This document shows positions 26,064 through 35,316 of a DNA stretch of 55,270 nt, piece after piece. How positions within the stretch are numbered: position 1 is the stretch's first letter; every line of letters starts with the position of its first letter. The notes beneath the pieces are model-generated. The model was not told the origin of the DNA and ran no database searches. It worked only from the letters and a program-made list of their open reading frames with translations. This stretch comes from Thiorhodospira sibirica ATCC 700588 (GTDB taxonomy: Bacteria; Pseudomonadota; Gammaproteobacteria; Ectothiorhodospirales; Ectothiorhodospiraceae): NCBI RefSeq assembly GCF_000227725.2, contig NZ_MU255056.1, forward strand, positions 593,171 to 648,440, given 5' to 3'. The translations under genes were made by a program, and so were the position numbers.

Positions 26064-28067
26064 ATGTCAACAAAACTCGCTGATAAGCTGTACCCGGTCA
26101 GCGAGCTTGAGCCAGCGTACCGTGAGCAACTGGTACAAAAGGGATCAACGCTCGTTTTAAGGCCAGGGGAAAAATACAATGGCGCCCAGGCCCATCGCTG
26201 GCTGCTGTATCTGCTGTCTGGCAAACTGACACTGTTTGGCGCAGACACGCCCACCATCATTGAGGCCGCCACGGAGCGCGCCCACTCGCCGGTATTTGGG
26301 GAAAACAGCCTCAAAGAACACATCGTCGCCATCTATGCCTGCCGTTTTCTGCGTCTGGATCGTAACTTTTACGAAACCCTGCGCCAGGAACAAAGCCAGG
26401 CGGGCTATGAGGTGCGTGAGCTGCTGCTGGATGAAAACGAAGGCATTGTGTTTGATCAGGTCTATCAGGCCTATCTGGACAAAAAGATCAAACTGCCCAG
26501 CCTGCCAGAGATAGCTGTCAAAATCCGCCTGCTGACCAATGACCCCACCATCAACTCAGCACGCCTGGCGCGCCTGATTCAGACAGACCCCGGAACCGCC
26601 GGGATTTTGCTCCATGCCGCCAACAGCGCCATGTATACCGGCTTATATCCAGTCACGCATATTCGCGATGCGATTGTGCGTCTGGGGCTGGAAAAAACCC
26701 GCACATTGATCTTTACCACTGCGATGCGCCATGTCTTCAAAGGCAAATCCGAGCTGTTTAAACACTATCTGCACCAGCTCTGGGACCGCAGCGTCCACAT
26801 TTCTGCCTTAAGCTATGTGATTGCCCGCCACTGCCACGGTTTTGATCCGGAACGGGCCATGCTGGCCGGCCTGATCAGCGATGTCGGCCAGCTCCCCATC
26901 CTCAACTACCTGGATGAGGCACAGCTTGAACCCTCCGAAGAGGAATTGCTGAAAATTCTCGCCAAGCTGCAAGCACCCATCGGCGAGATTGTTATTCGCT
27001 ACTGGGGGCTGGAGCACAGCATTGCCACGGTGGTGCGTGAATCCAGTGACTGGCGACGCCAGACCGACAATGACAAAGCCGATTATTGCGATATTGTGCT
27101 GGTGGCTAAACTCTACCCCTATGCCCCGCCACTAGCGGGCACGGACGAGACCCCTCGCTATGATCAAGTGCCCGCCTTTAACCGCTTACCCTTGGGCATC
27201 CCGAATGAAACCCTGAAACTCAAGCTCCTGGAAGAGGCTCGCGAGGAACTCGACGGGGTGATGCGCATGCTCAAAACCGGCCATTCGCAGACAAACACAC
27301 CGGCCAAACCCGCGCCGCCGCTGCAAATACCCAGCGCACAGCCAGCCCCCGCCAGCGACAGCACGCTGGTGGCCTCACGCACACTGCCCCCGGCGAACCT
27401 GCCTGCCGCGACGCACGCGGCGCAGGCAGGTGCCAACGAGGCCCCGCCGCTGCGTGCCAAATCCTTGCGACACACCGAAATCCCCCTACAGATCGCCCCC
27501 CCATCCGTGCGCCCGGATACCCAGGATGCAGACGCGCATCCGGCCCGGCAAACGCTGGTATTGCACCCCTCCTGGCTTGGCGGCTGGGGATTTTTCCTCA
27601 CCGGCCTGGGCGGACTATGGCTCACTATCAGCGGCCTGCTCGCGCAGGCTCCCTTAACGGCCTGGCTTGCAAATGCCGCCCTCCCCGCATTTTTAAGCAT
27701 CATCCCGCTGCTACTTGGCGTTGCCATACTGCTCGCCTCTGCGGGCCTGCTCAGCGTGCTGCGTTATCGCCAACGCTACCACATCACCCCGTACGGCATC
27801 GAGGTACGCAACGGCCTGCTGCGTGTGCAGCGTCTCCACATCCCCGCCAAACACATTCGCGGCATCAGCATCCAGCAATCCACCGTACAACGCTGGCTAG
27901 GTCTGGGCAACCTGGAATTTGACAACGGCAACCACGCCAGCAGCATCCGCTTCTGCGACATCCCAAACCCCGCCCAAGCCCGCCGCCGCATCCATCAATG
28001 CCTGCGCCAACATTCCCAAACACAAGCCCCAGCCCCAACGGAAACACGATTTTCCGCCGATCACTAA
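26064..28067 (+). CDS. HDOD-domain protein fused to two membrane helices and a PH-like (DUF304) domain
   Basis: A 667-residue multidomain protein of unknown function. Residues ~20-115 resemble a cyclic-nucleotide-binding beta-barrel (LRPGEKYNGAQAHRWLLYLLSG...FGENSL), with weak conservation. Residues ~142-345 form an HDOD domain (KLPSLPEIAVKIRLL; TDPGTAGILLHAANSAMY; RDAIVRLGLEKTR; AGLISDVG, where a true HD hydrolase would have His-Asp). Residues ~405-500 are a Pro/Ala-rich linker. Two hydrophobic helices follow (~504-527 and ~535-566). Residues ~570-645 match the bacterial PH-2/DUF304 style (YHITPYGIEVRNGLLRVQRLHIPAKHIRGI). HDOD proteins are signalling or regulatory scaffolds; DUF304 domains are normally in small membrane proteins. 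Start ATG 26064 has only a weak ribosome-binding site. A stand-alone gene by spacing (209 bases from pepN). Confidence 0.85.
   Translation: MSTKLADKLYPVSELEPAYREQLVQKGSTLVLRPGEKYNGAQAHRWLLYLLSGKLTLFGADTPTIIEAATERAHSPVFGENSLKEHIVAIYACRFLRLDRNFYETLRQEQSQAGYEVRELLLDENEGIVFDQVYQAYLDKKIKLPSLPEIAVKIRLLTNDPTINSARLARLIQTDPGTAGILLHAANSAMYTGLYPVTHIRDAIVRLGLEKTRTLIFTTAMRHVFKGKSELFKHYLHQLWDRSVHISALSYVIARHCHGFDPERAMLAGLISDVGQLPILNYLDEAQLEPSEEELLKILAKLQAPIGEIVIRYWGLEHSIATVVRESSDWRRQTDNDKADYCDIVLVAKLYPYAPPLAGTDETPRYDQVPAFNRLPLGIPNETLKLKLLEEAREELDGVMRMLKTGHSQTNTPAKPAPPLQIPSAQPAPASDSTLVASRTLPPANLPAATHAAQAGANEAPPLRAKSLRHTEIPLQIAPPSVRPDTQDADAHPARQTLVLHPSWLGGWGFFLTGLGGLWLTISGLLAQAPLTAWLANAALPAFLSIIPLLLGVAILLASAGLLSVLRYRQRYHITPYGIEVRNGLLRVQRLHIPAKHIRGISIQQSTVQRWLGLGNLEFDNGNHASSIRFCDIPNPAQARRRIHQCLRQHSQTQAPAPTETRFSADH
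27397..27430. repeat. Copy of a genomic hairpin repeat inside the HDOD-PH gene
   Basis: These 34 bases are identical to 35269-35302 in the non-coding region after ftsI. The core is CCGCG-ACGCA-CGCGG flanked by CCTGCCTG and CAGGCAGG arms. Here the repeat is read in frame as part of the Pro/Ala linker (residues 445-456, NLPAATHAAQAG). The other copy has longer arms (20-base stem). Confidence 0.85.
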
Positions 28068-28243
28068 CTTGGTCCGGCAAGCAAATCCTCAAAAGGTCGT
28101 GATGAGCGCACATCTGGCACATGGCAAAACGGCCTGCACGCAGTCTTTACTATTATTTTCAGGCGCAGATGCCCAGCCGATGGCAAATAGCGATTCGTTT
28201 CTTGCGCAATGTGGCTGGAAAACTGTTTTGCCGGGCGGGCTAG

Positions 28244-28252
28244 TGTTATGAT
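28244..28252 (+). promoter_or_regulatory. Possible extended -10 promoter of purD
   Basis: TGTTATGAT fits the extended -10 form (TG, one base, then TATGAT at 28247-28252), about 95 bases before the purD start. No good -35 box is present at 17 bases. The rest of 28068-28347 shows no reading frame or hairpin that I can support. Confidence 0.35.
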
Positions 28253-28347
28253 TTTGCATTAAGGCGGTTTTGAAGCTCGCTGAATTGTTTCGGGCTTTTG
28301 GACGGTCAACGATTGATGCGCAAGCCATTCATGAGGATAGTGCAGCA

Positions 28348-29628
28348 GTGAAGGTGTTAATTATCGGAGGCGGAGGGCGTGAGCACGCTCTGGCCTTTAA
28401 AGTGGCCGCCAGCAGCCGCGTCGAGCAGGTGTTTGTGGCGCCGGGCAATGCGGGTACGGCGCGTGAACCTAAATGCGAGAATGTGGCGATTGCCGCAGAT
28501 AATGTTGCAGCGCTGTGTGCCTTTGCCCAGGCGCAGGCGGTGGCGCTGACCATTGTCGGCCCGGAGGTGCCGTTGGTGGCGGGCGTGGTGGATGCCTTTG
28601 AGGCGCTGGGGCTGAGGATTTTTGGCCCCACGGCACAGGCGGCACGTCTGGAAGGTTCTAAGCAATTTTGCAAGGATTTTCTGAGCCGTCACGCCATCCC
28701 CACGGCGGCTTATCAGGGGTTTACGGATTTAAATGCCGCGCTGGATTATATCCGCACCCAGGGGGCGCCGATTGTGGTCAAGGCCGATGGTCTGGCGGCG
28801 GGCAAGGGGGTGATTCTGGCGATGACGGTTGAGGAGGCCGAGGATGCGGTGCGCGATATGCTCGCCGGGAATCAGTTTGGTGCGGCCGGGCATCGGGTGG
28901 TGATTGAGGAGTTTTTGCACGGCGAAGAGGCCAGCTTTATCTGCATGGTCGATGGCGTGCATGTGCTGCCCCTGGCCAGTTCACAGGATCATAAGGCGCG
29001 TGATGAGGGGGATATCGGCCCCAATACCGGTGGTATGGGGGCTTATTCACCCGCGCCGGTGGTGACCCCTGAGATCCATCAACGCATTTTAGATGAGGTG
29101 ATTTTGCCTACGGTGCGTGGTATGGCGGCGGAAGGGCATCCCTATAGCGGTTTTTTATATGCCGGACTGATGATTGATGCCCACGGTACGCCGAAGGTGC
29201 TTGAGTTTAACTGTCGCATGGGGGATCCTGAAACCCAGCCGATTTTGATGCGTCTGCGTTCTGATTTGGTGGAACTGGTGGAGGCGGCGCTGGATAAACA
29301 GCTGGATCAGGTGGAGGCGCATTGGGACCCGCGTGCGGCTTTGGGTGTGGTGTTGGCGGCCAAAGGCTATCCCGATACCTATCGCAAGGGGGATATGATT
29401 TATGGCCTGGCAGCCCCGATGGGTGAGGATGCCAAAGTGTTTCATGCTGGCACACAAATCCAGCAAGGTCAGGTGGTGACCGCAGGGGGGCGGGTATTAT
29501 GTGTGGTGGCGTTAGGCGAGACTGTCAAACAGGCCCATGCTAACGCCTATTTTTTGGCGGACCAGATACATTGGGAGGGGCTGTTCTACCGCAAAGACAT
29601 TGGACACCGTGCGATGGCGCGTGAATAA
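28348..29628 (+). CDS. purD: Phosphoribosylamine-glycine ligase
   Basis: Second step of purine synthesis: joins glycine to phosphoribosylamine with ATP. The 426-residue ATP-grasp enzyme opens KVLIIGGGGREHALAFK, includes KADGLAAGKGV and VLPLASSQDHKARDEGDIGPNTGGMGAY, and ends its ligand site with EFNCRMGDPE. The start is GTG 28348 with GAGG about eleven bases upstream; the longer frame from 28270 adds non-family residues. purH, its usual partner, is not upstream; the neighbours are the HDOD-PH gene and glgP. Confidence 0.97.
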   Translation: MKVLIIGGGGREHALAFKVAASSRVEQVFVAPGNAGTAREPKCENVAIAADNVAALCAFAQAQAVALTIVGPEVPLVAGVVDAFEALGLRIFGPTAQAARLEGSKQFCKDFLSRHAIPTAAYQGFTDLNAALDYIRTQGAPIVVKADGLAAGKGVILAMTVEEAEDAVRDMLAGNQFGAAGHRVVIEEFLHGEEASFICMVDGVHVLPLASSQDHKARDEGDIGPNTGGMGAYSPAPVVTPEIHQRILDEVILPTVRGMAAEGHPYSGFLYAGLMIDAHGTPKVLEFNCRMGDPETQPILMRLRSDLVELVEAALDKQLDQVEAHWDPRAALGVVLAAKGYPDTYRKGDMIYGLAAPMGEDAKVFHAGTQIQQGQVVTAGGRVLCVVALGETVKQAHANAYFLADQIHWEGLFYRKDIGHRAMARE

Positions 29629-29737
29629 ACTGGCGCTTTTTTTGCATGAGTTTGCATAGAACAGCTTGATCTCCTGTAATCGTCAGGATGCTTGAAGCGG
29701 TGGCTCTACATCGCTTGGGCACCTGACCAGAACCTGT

Positions 29738-32215
29738 ATGGTGGTCCCCATGGACATCAACCGTGAATTGGCACATCGCCCTATGGCAAGTGATAAAGAA
29801 TCCTTCAAGAAGTCTATTCGCGAGGCCCTGATTCATATCATTGGCAAAGACCCGCTTAATGCCACGCAGCGTGACTGGCTGCTGGCCGTTTCCTATGCAG
29901 TGCGTGAGCGCCTGATTGAACGACGGATGTATACCAAGCGCCTGTTTAATCAGGAGCACGTCAAGCGGGTTTATTACCTGTCGATGGAATATCTGATCGG
30001 ACGGATTCTGATCAACAGTCTGCTGAATATGGGCTGTTATGAGGCCTGCGTTGAGGCGCTGGCGGATTTTGGCATTCAGCTTGATGAGATTTCCGAGCTG
30101 GAATCAGACGCGGCTCTGGGCAATGGCGGCCTGGGACGGCTGGCGGCCTGTATTCTGGATTCGATGGCCACCCAGTGTATGCCCGGCTATGGCTATGGCA
30201 TTCGCTATGAATATGGCATGTTCCGTCAGGGGATTGTCAATGGCGAGCAGATCGAACACCCGGATAACTGGCTGCGCTATGGCAATCCATGGGAATTCCC
30301 GCGCCCGGAAAAAATCTTTCCGGTGCATTTTTACGGTCATGTGGTGACCCATCGGGAAAAAGGCCAGACTCGTTATTATTGGGAAGGGGCGGAGGAGGTC
30401 ATTGCTATGGCCAATGACTATCCCACCCCTGGGTATAGCTCGAAAAACGCCAATAATCTGCGTCTGTGGTCTGCCAAGGCCACGCGGGATTTTAATCTGG
30501 AGTATTTCAACGAAGGCGATTACATCCGTGCGGTCAAGGAAAAGGCCGAATCCGAGACCATCTCGATGGTGCTCTATCCCAATGATGCGACGGCTTCCGG
30601 GCGTGAGCTGCGGCTTAAGCAGGAATATTTCTTTGTTTCCGCCTCCATTCAGGACATCATCGACCGGCACGAGCATCTGGGCTATCCGATCACGGAATTG
30701 CCTGAAAAAATTGCGATTCATCTCAATGATACGCATCCGGCCATCGCCGTTGCCGAGTTGATGCGCCTGTTGCTGGATGCCTATCGTCTGGATTGGGATA
30801 CGGCCTGGAAGGTCACTCAAGGGGTGTTTGCCTACACCAATCACACGCTCATGCCCGAGGCGCTGGAAACCTGGCCGGTTTCCTTGCTGGAGCGGGTTTT
30901 GCCGCGCCACATGCAGATCATCTATGAAATCAATTTTCAGTTTTTGCTGCATGTCCGCCGGACCTTCCCCGGTGATAATGACCTCGTGCGGCGCCTGTCC
31001 CTGATTGATGAAGACGGCGGGCGGCGGGTGCGGATGGCGCATCTGGCGGTGGTGGGCAGCCATAAGATCAATGGCGTGGCGGCCTTACACACGCAGTTGC
31101 TCAAAGAAACCCTGTTTGCGGATTTTTACCGTCTGTGGCCGGAGCGCTTTGTCAATATCACCAATGGCATCACCCCCCGGCTGTGGCTCAATCAAGCCAA
31201 CCCTAAACTGGCAAAGTTGATCTCCACGCACATTGGCCAGGACTGGTGCATTGATCTTGGGCAGCTCAGGCGCTTGGAGCCTCTGGCGCAGGATCGTGAG
31301 TTTCTGGCACGTTTTCGTGAAGTTAAACGCCAAAACAAGGTTCGCCTGGCCCGCTTGATTCACAAAACCACGGGCATTCAGGTGGATACCAACGCCTTGT
31401 TTGATGTGCAGATCAAGCGTATGCATGAATACAAGCGGCAGTTATTGAGTCTGTTGCATGTGGTACATCTGTACAACCGCATCCGCTTTGCCCCTGAAGA
31501 GCCGCATGTGTCGCGGGTGGCGATTTTTGCCGGCAAGGCTGCACCCTCGTATGTGCGCGCCAAGCAGATCATTCGCCTGATCAATGATGTGGCCGAGTTC
31601 ATTAATCACGATCCTGCCGTGGCTGGGCGGCTGAAGGTGGTGTTCATTCCCAATTATGATGTCAGCACCGCCTCGGTGATCATTCCAGGGGCTGATCTGT
31701 CTGAGCAGATTTCCACGGCAGGCACCGAGGCCTCCGGCACCGGCAATATGAAGCTGGCGCTGAATGGGGCGCTGACCATCGGTACGCTGGATGGCGCCAA
31801 TATCGAGATCCGCGAGGCCGTCGGTGAAGACAATATGTTCATTTTTGGACTGCGCACCGATGAGGTCAGTCAATTGCGGGCAGCGGGATACACCCCGCGT
31901 GAGGTGTATGAGCACAACGCCCACCTGCGGTTGTGCATTGATATGATCCGCGATGGCTTTTTCTCGCCGTCTGAGCCACAGCGCTATCGTGACCTGAGCC
32001 ATCATCTGCTGAGCGTGGATCACTACATGATTCTGGCGGATTTTGCCTCCTATGTTGCGGTGCAAGAACAGGTCGATGCACTGTATCGTGATCAGGAAGC
32101 CTGGTCACGCAAAGCCTTGTTCAATACCGCCCGCATGGGGTATTTCTCCATCGACCGCACCGTCAGGCAATATGCTGAACACATCTGGGACGTGGTGCCG
32201 GAGTGCTGGATTTAG
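29738..32215 (+). CDS. glgP: Glycogen/starch phosphorylase
   Basis: Releases glucose 1-phosphate from stored alpha-glucan. The 825-residue protein has the family's RVYYLSMEYLIGR and ALGNGGLGRLAACILDSMA near the start. The PLP-binding signature EASGTGNMKLALNGALTIGT carries Lys672, and DVQIKRMHEYKRQLL precedes it. The start is uncertain among ATG 29738, 29750 and 29783; none has a strong ribosome-binding site and the first ~20 residues vary in this family. No other glycogen gene lies nearby. Confidence 0.97.
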   Translation: MVVPMDINRELAHRPMASDKESFKKSIREALIHIIGKDPLNATQRDWLLAVSYAVRERLIERRMYTKRLFNQEHVKRVYYLSMEYLIGRILINSLLNMGCYEACVEALADFGIQLDEISELESDAALGNGGLGRLAACILDSMATQCMPGYGYGIRYEYGMFRQGIVNGEQIEHPDNWLRYGNPWEFPRPEKIFPVHFYGHVVTHREKGQTRYYWEGAEEVIAMANDYPTPGYSSKNANNLRLWSAKATRDFNLEYFNEGDYIRAVKEKAESETISMVLYPNDATASGRELRLKQEYFFVSASIQDIIDRHEHLGYPITELPEKIAIHLNDTHPAIAVAELMRLLLDAYRLDWDTAWKVTQGVFAYTNHTLMPEALETWPVSLLERVLPRHMQIIYEINFQFLLHVRRTFPGDNDLVRRLSLIDEDGGRRVRMAHLAVVGSHKINGVAALHTQLLKETLFADFYRLWPERFVNITNGITPRLWLNQANPKLAKLISTHIGQDWCIDLGQLRRLEPLAQDREFLARFREVKRQNKVRLARLIHKTTGIQVDTNALFDVQIKRMHEYKRQLLSLLHVVHLYNRIRFAPEEPHVSRVAIFAGKAAPSYVRAKQIIRLINDVAEFINHDPAVAGRLKVVFIPNYDVSTASVIIPGADLSEQISTAGTEASGTGNMKLALNGALTIGTLDGANIEIREAVGEDNMFIFGLRTDEVSQLRAAGYTPREVYEHNAHLRLCIDMIRDGFFSPSEPQRYRDLSHHLLSVDHYMILADFASYVAVQEQVDALYRDQEAWSRKALFNTARMGYFSIDRTVRQYAEHIWDVVPECWI

Positions 32216-32314
32216 GGACACGCTAAACGGGTGACGGCAGCATTAGCCGTCGCCTGTTGGATGACCCGGTATCGGGAAGATGCCACCACGCCACCTTTGC
32301 AGATTAGCCTATCC

Positions 32315-33262
32315 ATGCCCACGTCCCCTGTTCATATCCCGGTTTTATGCAACGAAGTCTTGAGCGCGCTGTTGCCCGATACCCCACCCGGCGCGGGCGT
32401 TTATGTGGATGCCACTTTTGGGCGCGGCGGTCATAGCCAGGCCCTGCTGGCACGCCTGCCACCCGATAGCCGTCTGCTGGCAATCGATCAAGACCCTGAG
32501 GCCGCCAAAGCCGCGCAGTCGCTGTGCGCCCAAGATCCCCGCTTACAGTTTGTCGCCGGTTCATTTAGAGATTTGCATAGCATCTGTGCCGACCTGGGCC
32601 TGCTCGGTCAGGTACGCGGTCTGCTGCTGGATCTGGGCGTATCTTCGCCGCAGCTCGACGATCCGGCACGCGGCTTTAGCTTCATGCACGATGGCCCACT
32701 GGATATGCGCATGAACCCAACCGCCGGACAATCCGTCGCGCAATGGCTTGCACAGGTGGAGGAAAGCACCTTAAGCAAGGTGCTATTTGAGTTTGGCGAG
32801 GAGCGTCAGGCGCGCCGGATTGCGCGGCGCATTGTGCAACAGCGCACCGAGACACCGCTGCTGCGTACCCGGCAACTGGCGGAACTGATTGCCGAGTGTG
32901 TGCCGGTGCATCCGCGTGAGCGCCACAAACACCCGGCCACCCGCAGCTTTCAGGCCCTGCGCATTTATATCAATGATGAACTGGGCGCCCTGGCGCAATG
33001 CTTGGCAGGCGTTCCGGCGCTGCTGGCGCCCGGTGGGCGTCTGGCGGTCATCAGCTTCCATTCACTCGAAGACCGTCTGGTGAAGCGGTTCATTCGTCAG
33101 CAAGAACACGGCCAGCCTATCCCGCGTCATTTACCCATCACGGGCACCCCCAATGCGCCGATTTTGCGTCACCTCGGCAAAGCCATCTTTCCCAGCGAGG
33201 CGGAGGTGAGTACCAATCCCCGCGCCCGCAGCGCGGTCTTGCGCATTGCCGAGCGGGCCTGA
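32315..33262 (+). CDS. rsmH: 16S rRNA (cytosine-1402-N4) methyltransferase
   Basis: Methylates C1402 in the ribosomal decoding centre with SAM. The 315-residue protein starts HIPVLCNEVLSAL and has the SAM-binding DATFGRGGHSQALL near residues 31-44, LLLDLGVSSPQLDDPARGFSF, and the C-terminal AVISFHSLEDRLVKRF. ATG 32315 is chosen since the upstream in-frame stretch is not family-like. It begins the dcw division cluster fragment; mraZ, which usually precedes it, is replaced by glgP. ftsL follows after two bases. Confidence 0.97.
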   Translation: MPTSPVHIPVLCNEVLSALLPDTPPGAGVYVDATFGRGGHSQALLARLPPDSRLLAIDQDPEAAKAAQSLCAQDPRLQFVAGSFRDLHSICADLGLLGQVRGLLLDLGVSSPQLDDPARGFSFMHDGPLDMRMNPTAGQSVAQWLAQVEESTLSKVLFEFGEERQARRIARRIVQQRTETPLLRTRQLAELIAECVPVHPRERHKHPATRSFQALRIYINDELGALAQCLAGVPALLAPGGRLAVISFHSLEDRLVKRFIRQQEHGQPIPRHLPITGTPNAPILRHLGKAIFPSEAEVSTNPRARSAVLRIAERA

Positions 33263-33264
33263 TC

Positions 33265-33534
33265 ATGCTGTTGCGTATCCTGCTGCTTTCATGCCTGCTG
33301 CTGGCTTTGACCATCAGCGCATTAGGCGTGGTTTATAGTAAACATGAGAGTCGGCGCCTGTTTATCGCCTTGCAAAGCGAGATCGCCGCCCGCGATGAAC
33401 TCAACGTCGAATGGGGGCGTCTGCAACTGGAACAAAGCACCTGGCAGGCCCATGCACGCCTTGAAGACGAGGCCCGCGAACGTCTGCGCATGGTGATGCC
33501 AGGGGTTCAATCGACGGTAATCATAAGACCATGA
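33265..33534 (+). CDS. ftsL: Cell division protein FtsL
   Basis: Small single-pass inner-membrane protein that binds FtsB and FtsQ to activate septal wall synthesis. The 89 residues have one N-terminal helix (about 2-23) and a periplasmic leucine/charged coiled coil (RRLFIALQSEIAARDELNVEWGRLQLEQS). The end RLRMVMPGVQSTVIIRP is typical. The gene is tucked between rsmH and ftsI, which fixes its identity; its TGA overlaps the ftsI ATG. Its partner ftsB is at 50870-51157. Confidence 0.93.
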   Translation: MLLRILLLSCLLLALTISALGVVYSKHESRRLFIALQSEIAARDELNVEWGRLQLEQSTWQAHARLEDEARERLRMVMPGVQSTVIIRP

Positions 33535-35243
33535 GAAAAAAAGAATACAACAGCACACGCCGCCGCCAGTTTGTGCTGATCTGCTTTGCGGTGTGCGCTG
33601 TAGTGCTGGTGGTGCGCGCCGTTGACCTGCAAATCCTGCAACAGGATTTTCTGCGCACCGAAGGCGATGCCCGCCATCTGCGTGTGGTGTCCCTGCCAGC
33701 GCATCGCGGCATGATCATGGATCGCAACGGCGAACCCGTGGCCATGAGCACGCCGGTAGACTCCGTGTGGGCGAATCCTCGCGAAACCATCCACGTTGAA
33801 CGCCAGCGGCTGGCCGCCCTGGCCAGACTGCTGGGGATTGGGGAAGAGGATTTATATCAGCGCATCGCCCAGCGCGCCGAACGTGAATTTGTCTACCTGC
33901 GCCGTCACATCAATCCCGATGTCGCCCAACAGGTGCGCGCCCTGGGGATTCCGGGGGTTGCACTGCAACGCGAATATCGCCGCTATTATCCGATGGGAGA
34001 AACCAGCGCGCATATCCTGGGCTTTACCAATATTGATGATCGCGGTCAGGAAGGCGTTGAACTGGCCTATGAGGATTGGCTGGCCGGTCGACCGGGTGCC
34101 AAGCGCGTCTTGCGTGACCGCCTGGGGCGTACCATTCGTGATGTGGAAAATATCCGCCCGGCCCAACCCGGACGCGATTTAATGCTCACCATTGACCAGC
34201 GTCTGCAATATGTGGCCTATCGCGAACTCAAGGCCGCCGTACAGGCGCGCAATGCCCTGGCGGGGACGGCGGTGATTCTTGATGCACGCAATGGCGATGT
34301 GCTGGCCATGGTCAATCAGCCCTCCTATAATCCGAATAACCGCAGCTCCCTGCGCGGCGATGCCTCACGCAACCGGGCTGTGACTGACCTGTTTGAGCCC
34401 GGCTCCACGATCAAACCCTTCACCGTTGCCGCCGCGCTCGACAGCGGCGCCATTAGCCCCGATATACGCATCGAAACCTCGCCCGGCCAGATCCGCGTCG
34501 GGCGCCACACCATCCGCGATGTGCGCAACTATGGCAACGTTGACCTGACCACCATGATGGTCAAATCCTCCAACGTGGCGATGGTCAAAATCTCCAATCA
34601 AATGGAGCCTAGCGCCTTATGGACGATCTACCATCGCGCCGGTTTTGGCCGCCTGACTGGTTCTGGCTTTCCCGGCGAAGCCACCGGCGTGCTGCGTGAT
34701 TTTATCCTCTGGCGTCAGGCCGAACGCGCCACCCTAAGCTTTGGCTATGGCTTATCCGTTACCGCCCTGCAACTGGCCCAGTCCTACCTGGCTATAGCCG
34801 GTGATGGGCTGGTTTACACCCCGCGCCTGATTCAAAGCAATGACCCGCGCTATGCCGAACAGGTCATGCAACCAGCCACTGCCCGGGCGCTTCGCCTGAT
34901 GCTCGAAGGCGCGACCCGCGATGGCACCGGCACCCGGGCGCGGGTCGAAGGGTACCGCGTTGCCGGCAAAACCGGCACGGTGCGCAAATCTGCCGCCGGA
35001 GGCTATGCCCAGGATCGTTACCTGGCCTTGTTTGCCGGCTTTGCTCCGGTGTCTGATCCACGCCTGGTTATGATCATCATGATCGACGAACCGCGCACCG
35101 GGGAATATTACGGCGGTCAGGTCGCCGCCCCGGTCTTCTCGCGGGTTATGCATGACGCCCTGCGCCTGCTCAACATCGTCCCCGACGACCTGCCCGGCCT
35201 GGAAGCTGCCCAATCCAGAACCCGCCCACGCGGCGGCGCATAA
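33531..35243 (+). CDS. ftsI: Peptidoglycan transpeptidase FtsI (PBP3)
   Basis: Septum-specific transpeptidase that crosslinks peptidoglycan at division. A membrane helix lies at about residues 15-35, then the pedestal domain with RGMIMDRNGEPVA. The active-site serine is Ser292 in the motif STIK (Lys295), followed by Ser346-Ser347-Asn348 (SSN) and Lys480 in KTGT. Length is 570 residues, normal. It is the last gene of the division block; murE and the rest of dcw do not follow, and a 20-base-pair stem hairpin begins 17 bases after the stop. Confidence 0.97.
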   Translation: MRKKEYNSTRRRQFVLICFAVCAVVLVVRAVDLQILQQDFLRTEGDARHLRVVSLPAHRGMIMDRNGEPVAMSTPVDSVWANPRETIHVERQRLAALARLLGIGEEDLYQRIAQRAEREFVYLRRHINPDVAQQVRALGIPGVALQREYRRYYPMGETSAHILGFTNIDDRGQEGVELAYEDWLAGRPGAKRVLRDRLGRTIRDVENIRPAQPGRDLMLTIDQRLQYVAYRELKAAVQARNALAGTAVILDARNGDVLAMVNQPSYNPNNRSSLRGDASRNRAVTDLFEPGSTIKPFTVAAALDSGAISPDIRIETSPGQIRVGRHTIRDVRNYGNVDLTTMMVKSSNVAMVKISNQMEPSALWTIYHRAGFGRLTGSGFPGEATGVLRDFILWRQAERATLSFGYGLSVTALQLAQSYLAIAGDGLVYTPRLIQSNDPRYAEQVMQPATARALRLMLEGATRDGTGTRARVEGYRVAGKTGTVRKSAAGGYAQDRYLALFAGFAPVSDPRLVMIIMIDEPRTGEYYGGQVAAPVFSRVMHDALRLLNIVPDDLPGLEAAQSRTRPRGGA

Positions 35244-35259
35244 CCGCAATTGACATCCT

Positions 35260-35316
35260 CCCCGCCCTACCTGCCTGCCGCGACGCACGCGGCGCAGGCA
35301 GGCAGGTAGGGCGGGG
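35260..35316. repeat. Long hairpin repeat after ftsI
   Basis: CCCCGCCCTACCTGCCTGCC (35260-35279) pairs perfectly with 35297-35316, and the enclosed 17 bases hold a further CCGCG/CGCGG stem with loop ACGCA. Bases 35269-35302 recur exactly at 27397-27430. It probably ends or stabilises the rsmH-ftsL-ftsI mRNA, but there is no T run. Confidence 0.75.
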
